Source of the DNA: Tipula vernalis | Lineage: Eukaryota > Arthropoda > Insecta > Diptera > Tipulidae | Reading direction: 5' to 3' | Length of the DNA stretch: 64,000 bases | Assembly: GCA_958295665.1 (NCBI GenBank) | Contig: OY282559.1 | Location: 132,163,241-132,227,240 of the forward strand | Shown here: positions 55,480 to 64,000 of the stretch, piece after piece | How the letters are laid out: every line of letters begins with the position of its first letter | Numbering within the stretch: position 1 is the first letter of the stretch | Made by a program: the position numbers and the translations under genes | The notes under the pieces: model-generated | Told to the model about the DNA's origin: nothing | The model's input: only the letters and a program-made list of their open reading frames with translations | Database searches by the model: none

Positions 55480-58400
55480 ATGAGTGAAAGAATTATTGTT
55501 GGCCAGATAAACATACAAAGTTTTTACGCAAAGAAAAGTATGTTGGAAAATTATCTGGCCAAGAATAAAGTGAATGTGATGCTTATAAGCGAAACGTGGG
55601 AAAGAATGAACAAGACGTTAAATGTAAGAGGGTACAGATTTCTTTCCAAACCAAGAAATGATGGTTATGGTGGAGTGGCTATAATGTACGCCAGAAATAT
55701 AACGCTCAAAGAGGTTCAGTTACCCGCTTTTGAGGTGATTGAAGCAATAGCCGCCTTAACAACGAATTTGGAAAGAAATCTGTTACTAGTGAGCGTGTAT
55801 GTAACCCAGGTTCGTGATGAAGATGAAAGGAAAAAAGCCTTGAGTGATTTTAAAAAATTGTTTGACTGGGTGAGAGATAAAAGTGACCTGATTGTATGTG
55901 GAGATATGAATGCGCATGCGAGAATGTGGGGTTGTTTAGACAATTGCGCAAGGGGAAAACAGTTGGCCGACCTGATTCAAGACTCCGATATGGTGCTCTT
56001 GAATGATGGAAGGCCAACTAGAATGGCGAATGTGGGAGGCACGGCCAGCGCAATAGATTTGTCTATGACAACTATTGAACTGGCCTGCCGGGTCACTTAG
56101 AATGTTGAAGAAGAGAATTTGGGTGGGGATCATTTCATGATTAAAATGATCATGAATGATAATAGAGTGTTTAGGGAAAAACGTGAATTAATGAATAATA
56201 GGAAATGGGTGAATCAAATGAATGAGATTCTCGGAGAAAATGAAATAAATCAAAGCCAGTTAGAGAGTGAAATTGAACGGGTAAATAAATTGTGTACAAA
56301 AATTGTGGATATGAAAGAGATTAATGTGAATGGTTGGTGGAACAATGAAGTTCAATACTGGTATGAAAGAAAGCGAATAGCCTTGCGTGAATTTAATAGG
56401 AATAAGAGTAGTGAGAATAAGATTATGTATGGTAAAATGAATGGAAAATTGAAAAAGGCTATTCGCAGAGCAAAAAGGAAAAGTTGGCGGGAATATGTGT
56501 CCCAAATGACACATAGAACCACAACTAAGGATGTATGGAGTTTGTTTAATAGGGTGAATGGTAAATACTTTAATGTGAGCAATGTGGTATGTGAGAACAG
56601 AGAAAAAGGTGAAGAATTTATAAGAATGATATTGAATGTAAGCAATGATTTGAATGTAATAAATGAAGTTGATAGAATGAGTAGAAATGAAAGAATGGAT
56701 TGTATGTATGAATGGGGAGAGTTCCTGAGAGTGTTAGATAGATCAAAATCTACCACTCCAGGGACAAACCGAGTAAGTTATAAGATGATTCGGTTGTTGA
56801 GTGACTCAGCAAAGCATAATTTGCTTGAGATACTCAACAAAGTGTGGATGGGTTCAAAAATACCGGACAAATGGAAAGAGAGCAGAGTGGTTCCTATCCC
56901 TAAACGGGATAGAGATCCAGATGTGGCAACAAATTATCGAGGCATATGTATGTTGAATGTTTTTATAAAAATCTTAAATGGAATGATGAAAGAGCGCATG
57001 GAAGATTTTGTGAATGAAAATAATTTGTTGCCATCGACAACATTTGGATTTCGAAAGAACCACTCTGCAATTGAGTGTGTGGAAAAGTTTGTTTGGGAAG
57101 TAAGAAAGGATAATTTGAAAGCTGTTGCGGTATTTTTGGACATCGAAAGAGCTTATGATTATGTGGTTCCGTGGAAATTACAACAAATTCTATCGAATTT
57201 TGGATTTTCACGGAAAGTATGTATGTGGATAAAAGATTTCATGACTGATAGAAAAATGGTTCTGAATGGAAGTGGTTTTAGGTTGGAGGGAGTTGCAAAT
57301 ATTGGACTTCCGCAAGGAAGTAGAATATCTCCAGCTCTGTTCAACCTATGTACCAGCGAGATAGACCACATCAATACAGACAATCAAATCGTTCTGCAAT
57401 TTGCAGACGATTTTGTAGTAATTGGAAAAGGGAGAAGTATTGATGTGGCGGCTCAAAGAGCGCAAAAGAGGGTAAATGATTTAATACAAAAACTTAAAAT
57501 GTTGAATCTGAGAGTGAATCCCGATAAGTGTGCTTATATGAGTTTCAGAACAAACGTTGCAAATGTTAGTATAAGTGTTGATAGCCGAAGAATTGAACAA
57601 GTAAATGCGTACAGGTATTTGGGTATTTGGATTGATAGACGAATGAACTTTGGAAAGCACATGAAAATTTTGGCAGATAACTGCAAGGAACGTTTAAATG
57701 TGGTTAAACGGGTGAGCAAACCTAAGTGGGGCGCTCACCCGAGTGTGACTGATATGTTAAGGAAGGCCCTTATATCCTCCAAAATTGGATATGGTATTAG
57801 TGTGTATGGGAATGGTTCGAAAGGGGCTTTTAGCCAATTAATGAAAGTAGAAAATGCATGTGCAAGAGTGGTATTGGGGGCGATTAACTCAACCCCAATA
57901 CACACTCTGTGGTCTGAAATGGGTGATTCACCTCTTGATTACAAGAGAGAGAGTGGATCACAGTGAGAGAGTCGGTGAGAATGATAACTAAGAAAAATGA
58001 GTTTTGGAATGAGATGATAGTAAGATTACAAAGTAGGGCGGTGTACAAACCGACATATAGAACTAGCATTGCACTTGAAAATTTGAACATGTTTCTGAGT
58101 ATAGGCAATGCTGGTCCGCAACCCGTTCCTAATAATCTTACTGTATATTTGAATATGGAGGAATTTAATAAGGGAATGAATGAAGTTATCGCCAAAATTA
58201 TGTTTGGGAAAATCAGTCAGCGGTATGTGCAAGATGATATAGTTTATACAGATGCTAGTGTGAATGAGAATGGAGTGGGTGTTGGTGTCTTTATGCCTGA
58301 TAAGAATGTTGAAAAGTATTTTAAAGTGGACAAAAGCATCTGTATAATGAACGCTGAACTGATTGGAGTATTTGAAGGAATTAATCTGGCTGTGAATGAA

Positions 58401-58973
58401 GGGGAAAGGAAAATAGTAATATTTACCGATTCTCAGAGTGGATTATGTTTGCTAAAATGTGGAGGTGGAAGGAAAGGCAATGTGTATGTTGATCTTATTT
58501 TTGAATGCGTTCGAGACTGTCAACGTGATGTGACCATACAATGGATCCCATCACATAGACAGATCGAAGGAAATGAAAGAGCCGATATGTTAGCAAAAAA
58601 GGGTACATTGAATGACATGGTTCAGGAGTACGAAAGGAAGGATGCAAGAGACGTACTTCGAATGTTTCAGATGAATCTGTGGAGAAAATGGGAGAGTGAA
58701 TTTAACGAGAAAAGTTTAATGAAAGGAATGAAGTACAACTGGAAGGAATGCTTGTGGAAACGTCATTTGAGTGAGGACAAAGATTGTGAGTTGTGTGGAA
58801 GTGTGGAGGATGTTGAACATCTCATATTGGCTTGTCCCAGATATAGCCAATATAGATCTAAGTTCAACATCCTTCGGAATGCAAGAAATCTAAGTGAATT
58901 AATGAATGAGGGTGGTTATGTGGCTTATAAGGAAATGTATGAATTTATTAGGATAAGTGGAATAACAATTTAA
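55480..58973 (+). pseudogene. I-like ORF2: endonuclease, RT and RNase H; two lesions
   Basis: The ATG at 55480 opens the endonuclease: GQINIQSFYAKK (Asn), LISETWERMN (Glu), VCGDMNAHARMWG (Asp, Asn), AIDLSMTT and GGDHFMIKM (the usual SDH is GDH). A TAG at 56098-56100 is the only stop in this frame up to 57966. RT blocks: ESRVVPIPKRDRDP, YRGICMLNVFIKILN, FGFRKNHSAIECV, AVFLDIERAYDYV (Asp), IGLPQGSRISPALFNLC and LQFADDFVVIGKG (FADD). In a GA run at 57944-57954 the frame shifts as if GA had been gained. The rest reads on as RNase H: VYTDASVNENGVGVGVFM (Asp), MNAELIGVFEGIN (Glu), VIFTDSQSGL (Asp) and WIPSHRQIEGNERADMLAKK. A Cys/His tail follows (CELCGSVEDVEHLILACPRY). Confidence 0.9.
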
Positions 58974-59144
58974 TATGAAACAACTATTTACTAGCTGATG
59001 AAATATGTGAAGGGATAATCCGGTTCTTTTTAATAGTGAGGAAAATATTATGAAAAATGTAATTTGAACTAAAATATGTAAACAGATTTATAAATATGAT
59101 TTTTGGCGATATGGCTCTTTTTTTATGTAGGAGCCAAGCCTAAT

Positions 59145-59171
<27 letters not shown>

Positions 59172-59176
<5 letters not shown>

Positions 59177-62100
59177 AAATAAAATCTAAATATTGTTGTT
59201 GTTGTCAATATTTTTCAAATGTTGTTGTTGTCAAATATAATTTTTTTGAATTTAATCTATAAAAATACGATGAATTGAATTCCCTTCGGCAGTCGATGTA
59301 ACTGTAATTAGTACAGTAACCTGTTTGATATTAAAATGCAAAACACAAATATGTGAAGCTCGAGCAAAAGCTTGGCTTTTTAATTAGAATTATTTTAATT
59401 AAGCAAATAATATTTAAGCAAATAAGTTAATTTTTATTGTTGCATCTCAGCTAAAATTATTTTTATTTATTGCCAGTTTGTAAATATATAAATTATTAAT
59501 TAAATAAATCAAATAAATTATTGGGAAACTAAATTTTGGTTTGCGCGGTCTTACAGCAACCATCTGTATAGCAAACTTTTTTTTAGTCAATTGCAAAATT
59601 TTAATTTCTAGAGCCTCGCAAACACTCTTACTTTCAATAAGATAAACATAGCACAAATTTTTGAGACTTTAATTAAGAAAATGAAAGAGTGGAATATTTA
59701 AATTATCTCCCATTTGTTCAATCATAATCGAACAACTATATTTTGCAAAACTGCTTTTATGAATTTTTATCACATTAATCAGAATCGGATGGATTGTGCA
59801 CCTCTATAATACAGTGATGGAGTTCATTTTTGAAGCTTATGAACTATTTCACTTGACCTAGAAAATTTTCAACATATACAAATAACTTCAGTAACGTTTT
59901 CATGTTTTACATTTGTCTCCGATTCAAAATGTAGTTTGTTGAAACTACCTTCTGCTTAAAATCATTTGTGGTTTGCTGAAAAATTGGCATTTGTACGGGT
60001 TAGCTATATCCAGTATAGTTTTAGCTTTGCATTTTTTTTCATCTTTAAAAACGTTAATTCGTAATATTATTCCTTATTAAAAGATCTAATATAAGCGTTA
60101 TTAACTGAAACTAAGGCGCACAAACCATAACCGATTGGTTTTGAAAATAAAAGATTTAGAACAACTTTAAAATAAAAATTGTAGAAATTGGAACTTGAAA
60201 CATTTTTTTTTTAATAAATTTGTACCAATTCCCAATATCCCGAAACAACCGAAACGTACCAGCATCAAATCATACCAAATAGAAAACTTGCTACCTACCA
60301 TACATATACAAAAGGACACGTTTATTACATTGAAAACATATTTTATTGCTAATTTTTCGACACGAAAAGAATACTGCCTGCACGTCTTCCATTTAACGAT
60401 AATTCTGTGTCCAACCTTGTTTTATTACTCCATCTGTTGGGCAGCATCATATAAATTATTTGACAATATTATTAATTCTAATCAAAATAAAAGCAACATT
60501 TTCGGTTAAATTTGACACCATCCCACATTTTGCCGCATAATAATATACTCGTGGACCATATAAGTTTACGAAGTCATATAATAATAAAATGTTGTGATTT
60601 TATATTTTCTGTTCTGTCGTCGTCTATTTATAAATATACCGTTTTCATTATTATCACCTTAATAGTTCCTGTGTGACAATTTCGAAATAAGATTTTTCCA
60701 ATTTTTTTTTTTTTTTTTGTATTCTAAAAATTATTACATTTTTTTCTCCATCTCCCCCAAATGATTTTTTTTTTGTATAGTTTGAGACTATGATAAGACA
60801 GAAAATTGTCGAACGACAACATCGATTTAGTATACAGTTATTGTGATAATACAAAAAAAAAATCTGTTCAAAATAAAAGGCAAAAAAAACGTTCGACGGG
60901 AAAATATTTAGACTGTAAGCACAGTGTGTAGATAGGGACTGATATATAATTTAGTTTTCAGAGAGTTTATTGCGACTAGTCGATGGAAAAGAAAAAGCAG
61001 CTGAATAAATGCAATAAAAAAATGTTATTTTGCTTATTTTTATTAAGTTATATTCCCATATTGACAGTAAAACGGATGTGATCGAATTATTTGTTTACGA
61101 TCTTCAAAATAATGGTTGTTTAGGGAGGGCGTACCTGAAATGAGTTTAAATAATGGAGTCAATGGATTCCAAAGTCTAGTCTATTTTAGTTTATAAGCAA
61201 ATTTGCATTACTAAAATTTAAATCGCTTCGATTTCTCGCCAAACCGTTTTACTGAACATTCTCGAAACATAAACATTGCAGTCCCTTTGGCGGCTAGTTT
61301 ACATCAGTAAAACGAGCTTGATGAAATCAAAATATTTACAAAGGAAAATTATAGTAAATCCCTCAGTGACCTGAAACTTTCAACATAGTCAACACACTCG
61401 AGTCCCAGATTGAATAATGCATAAAGAGAGTAAGAGAATAACAAGAGAAATACAAAGCTTATGTTGCAAACAGTAACGGTTGCTTGTTGACCTATCATAA
61501 TATTGTTATATAAATAGGGGTTAATGCCTACTTATACATTCACTAAACCTAAACTAACTAGAGCCTAAATACTGTTTATTTAAGGCAAGTTTTTAATGTT
61601 AGAGAATTTATAGATTCAACGATTCGAGCTTACCTCGGGTGGGGGCTATTACCGAATCGTGAATTTATTTATCTTTAGATGGAGAATGCCGCTAGGCACA
61701 GTGTTATTTGACTATTCGGATACCTTGAGCACCGCTAACAAAAGAAACACGTGCGTAGCACTTTTTGGTTCTTTTGAGAGTGTTCTCTCAAGGCCTGGGC
61801 GTTATTGGTTAGTTGTTGTAATACTTACTTCTTATATTCTGGATCTGGAAGATGATAGAAACTCCGCTTCTTGGTTTAATATTTTTTATTTAATATACTT
61901 ATTTCACTTTGACAATGTTGTGGTTTTGAGATTCAAGACTATATTACTTATATTAAATTTTGTAAGCCTTATATACTAATTTTGTGTGTGTCTTTTGCAC
62001 TAACAACAAAATTTCATTTCGGTCAATAATTTGGGTTGTTATGTTTGATTGCATTTTTTATGCATTACAATTATTGCAAGTCGTGTGACATTTATTTAGT

Positions 62101-62430
62101 TTTGTCGGTATGTTTTTTTTTTGTGTCCCACATTTAATTGCTATTGGACGATTTTCATATATTGATAGTTAAATTTATTACATATTTTACTGATAGACCT
62201 TTTCCAAATTTATGACCTAAATTTTAATTGATTTTACATATTTTTATATTAAACATTTTTTTAAAAAAAAAAAAAAATTTAATTTTTTTTTGAAGCGGAG
62301 TGACGTAAGTGATCTTTTTATAATTAATATTATTTCGTATAATCACAAAACACCAACAGTTTTCACTTACTTAAAAATAAAAAAACCAAAATTTTATTTT
62401 TGAATTTATTTACTTTTATTTATTTAAAAT
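59172..62430. other. AT-rich DNA, no recognised gene
   Basis: TTG-rich runs lie at 59194-59235. A segment at 59338-59525 is similar to 53846-53965. Short open frames (60195-60509 and 61659-61979 plus) lack any family motif. A TATAAATAGGGG motif near 61513 resembles a core promoter, but no gene or LTR could be tied to it. Long A/T runs are common after 62090. Confidence 0.5.
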
Positions 62431-62436
62431 TACAAC

Positions 62437-62475
62437 TAGTTTCGATCTTGTAAAAATCATCTACAGGTAATTTTT
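62437..62475 (-). other. Hammerhead-like motif in the Penelope 3' flank
   Basis: The minus strand reads CTGTAGATGATTTTTACAAG followed by ATCGAAACTAGT. Penelope terminal repeats are known to carry small hammerhead ribozymes with CTGATGA and GAAA cores. Here the CTGA box is altered (CTGTAGATGA), while GAAAC and the flanking stem bases remain. It is probably a decayed or variant copy. Confidence 0.4.
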
Positions 62476-62682
62476 TGCAATTAAAAAACTAAAGTAAAAA
62501 CAACTCTTATATATACAAAAATGTTTGTTTAACAGGTAAAAAAAAAAAACAAAAAAAATATAAAAAGGACTTATATATAAAAATACTAAACAAAATATAA
62601 AAGAAATAATAAAAAAAAAAAAAACGGAGGCGGACAAACCCACAAATTTAATTAAAAATAAGGGGTATTGCGCTTGTTATGG

Positions 62683-64000
62683 TTAATTTTTAAAAGTTAT
62701 TTTAAATAAGGGGGAATTAATTTTTGCATCATCTGTGTTCATGAGATTTGTGGTGTTGGCGATGTGGTATGACTCGTATGCGTCTAGTTTCCATTTTTGA
62801 TGTACTGTTTTTATTATTTTTGAAATAGTGGTGTCTATTTTGTGGTTATGGTGGAACATATGATATGCAACACTAGATTTATTCCAGTTGGCTTTTTCAT
62901 GTTCTTTAAGCCTAGTGCTGAAATCTCTCGAAGTCTGGCCGATGTAGGTGTCCTGGCAATCAGAACATTTAATTTGGTAAATTCCAGACCGTAAATCTTG
63001 TGTTACATTATCTTTAAAGTTGTTTAAATCCTTTTTGATGGTTGTTGATGGACGGGTGACAAGTTCTATGTTGTGTTTGTGGAAGACGCGCTGAAGTTTA
63101 TTGGTGATATCCGGAAAGTATGGAACGCTGACTCTAGTAGTATTCACCGTTTCCATGGCTGGTTGTAATGTGGTGAGTGATGATTTGATGTGCTTGGCTT
63201 TGTGCTTGTTGATAATGCTATCAGCAAATTGAGTAGAATACCCATTGGCTACGGCCGCGTTCTGAATAAATTTAACCTCCTCATCAAATTCCGACTGCTC
63301 CATAGGTATATTAAATAATCTATGCGCCATAGAATGAAACGCTGCTTGCTTGTGCGTCACATGGTGAAATGAATCTACTGTTATGAATCTATTTGTATTT
63401 GTAGACTTTCTAAAAATTCCAAATTTTAATTTATTGTTATTATTTCGGATGATTTTTATATCCAGGAAGTTCAAAATGCCATTTTCCTCGGTTTCCATTG
63501 TAAACTTAATTGCTGGATCTATTGTATTAATATGGTTGAAAATAGCTGGCAAATGAGGTTGTTTCACTATTGCAAAAATGTCATCTACATATCTAAGCCA
63601 AATCCTCGGGAACAGGTTGAAGTTTTGTTTTAGATTTTCCTCCATGTTGCTCATGAATACGTTGCTTAGGTATGGCGCCAATTTGCTTCCCATGGATGTT
63701 CCGGATGTTTGCTGGTAAAATTTATCTCGAAATTGAACAAAATTCTGCTCCATGCATGTATCGACAATTTTGATGTAAGCTTGTATTAGACTTGCCTGTA
63801 CTTGATTTTTTAAAAGATGATCCTCCAAATTGTTTATTGCCGTTTTTATTGGGATACTCGGGAACAATGCTGTCACATCAAATGATACTAATATTTCATC
63901 AGGAGCTAATGTTATGTCTGTTAGTTTTTCCACTAGCTCCTTTGAATTTATTATACTGCATCCTTTTGGTGGTGGAATCATTTCCAGCTCTTTCAACAAC
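62683..64000 (-). CDS. Penelope-like RT and GIY-YIG endonuclease (N-terminal part outside window)
   Basis: The frame is open from the right edge to the TAA at 62683-62685, 438 residues, about half the usual length. RT motifs come first: SFDVTALFPSIP with the catalytic Asp (about residue 41), QQTSGTSMGSKLAPYLSNVF, RYVDDIF (about 137) and GILNFLDIKI. A linker leads to the C-terminal GIY-YIG endonuclease: GIYQIKCSDCQDTYIGQTSR (about 339), with the CxxC between the GIY and YIG boxes as in Penelope proteins, the Arg in SRDFSTRLKEH, and a Glu in DAYESYHI. The enzyme would nick DNA and prime cDNA synthesis. There are no stops or frameshifts, so the copy may be recent. The Met at 63999 is internal, not the start. 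Confidence 0.93.
   Translation of the reverse strand, partial: LLKELEMIPPPKGCSIINSKELVEKLTDITLAPDEILVSFDVTALFPSIPIKTAINNLEDHLLKNQVQASLIQAYIKIVDTCMEQNFVQFRDKFYQQTSGTSMGSKLAPYLSNVFMSNMEENLKQNFNLFPRIWLRYVDDIFAIVKQPHLPAIFNHINTIDPAIKFTMETEENGILNFLDIKIIRNNNNKLKFGIFRKSTNTNRFITVDSFHHVTHKQAAFHSMAHRLFNIPMEQSEFDEEVKFIQNAAVANGYSTQFADSIINKHKAKHIKSSLTTLQPAMETVNTTRVSVPYFPDITNKLQRVFHKHNIELVTRPSTTIKKDLNNFKDNVTQDLRSGIYQIKCSDCQDTYIGQTSRDFSTRLKEHEKANWNKSSVAYHMFHHNHKIDTTISKIIKTVHQKWKLDAYESYHIANTTNLMNTDDAKINSPLFKITFKN

Larger units (their letters stand above)
54179..59171 (+). mobile_element. I-like LINE with RNase H, nearly intact
   Basis: Two ORFs are followed by a 170-bp 3' UTR and a poly(A) run at 59145-59171, preceded by CCTAATAAA. 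ORF2 contains endonuclease, RT with FADD, and a full RNase H in that order, the hallmark of the I group. Only a few lesions separate it from an intact element: a frameshift in ORF1, one TAG in ORF2 and one GA-tract frameshift. It is one of the youngest-looking elements in the window. Confidence 0.9.
62431..64000 (-). mobile_element. Penelope-like element, 3' part
   Basis: The intact C-terminal half of the Penelope polyprotein is on the minus strand. Its 3' flank (about 62682-62431) is AT-rich and ends with a motif typical of Penelope elements, GATGATTTTTAC and GATCGAAAC. The element continues beyond the right edge. Confidence 0.9.

Noticed and set aside
56260..57383. Several minus-strand open frames opposite the I-like ORF2
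   Set aside because: They are antisense shadows of a strongly supported plus-strand coding region.
60195..60509. 104-codon open frame
   Set aside because: It lies in AT-rich DNA, starts in a T-run and has no motif. Its length is unremarkable for the composition.
61460..61700. Core promoter or LTR (TATAAATAGGGG near 61513)
   Set aside because: No second copy, no primer-binding site, no terminal TG...CA pair and no downstream gene could be shown.

Overview
The window looks like transposon-dense DNA from an insect genome, most likely a fly (Diptera). The base composition is AT-rich. The element families present (Ty3/gypsy, BEL/Pao, Jockey, LOA-like and I-like LINEs, Penelope, mariner, PIF/Harbinger) are those usual in dipteran genomes. 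One BEL primer-binding region is complementary to what I recall of fly tRNA-Tyr. I see no convincing conserved host gene. Almost every recognisable reading frame is a transposase, integrase, reverse transcriptase or gag, and most carry stops or frameshifts. The species cannot be fixed from the sequence alone.

Layout. 1-1677 is the 3' half of a Ty3/gypsy pol gene cut by the left edge. 1.7-10.6 kb is AT-rich and mostly non-coding. It holds several degenerate tandem repeats, an 840-bp inverted array and an eroded spliced coding region on the minus strand (about 9.24-9.94 kb). 10.6-13.4 kb holds two decayed LINE reverse transcriptases in opposite orientations. 14305-15594 is a complete but dead mariner with TA target duplications. 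16.4-23.1 kb is a Jockey-type LINE whose ORF1 was split by foreign DNA, which itself contains a PIF/Harbinger element (17779-20657), which in turn contains an 888-bp element with a TAA duplication. 23.3-28.8 kb is a defective BEL/Pao element. 32.9-36.4 kb is a LOA-like LINE. 36.8-48.5 kb is a minus-strand Ty3/gypsy element opened up by an 8.1-kb foldback-like element full of about 148-bp satellite monomers. 48.5-53.4 kb is a second BEL/Pao element on the minus strand. 54.2-59.2 kb is an almost intact I-like LINE carrying RNase H. 62.4-64.0 kb is a Penelope-like element with an intact RT plus GIY-YIG frame running off the right edge.

Relationships. The insertions can be ordered in time by what interrupts what: the Jockey LINE is older than the insert in its ORF1, that insert is older than the Harbinger, and the Harbinger is older than the 888-bp element. 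The gypsy pol gene is older than the foldback element inserted between its RNase H and integrase parts. The youngest-looking elements are the Penelope, the I-like LINE and the left-edge gypsy. The nesting, both-strand orientation and decay resemble pericentromeric heterochromatin or a piRNA-cluster-like locus, which is an inference.

The most unusual observations are three. First, the 8.1-kb foldback-like element has a 10-bp target duplication, an inversion near one end and a trimeric higher-order satellite. Second, the 5' end of the plus-strand BEL element has a primer-binding region that extends far into the tRNA-Tyr sequence and is fused directly to the middle of gag. Third, the Harbinger element has termini packed with GATAAG/CTTATC motifs.
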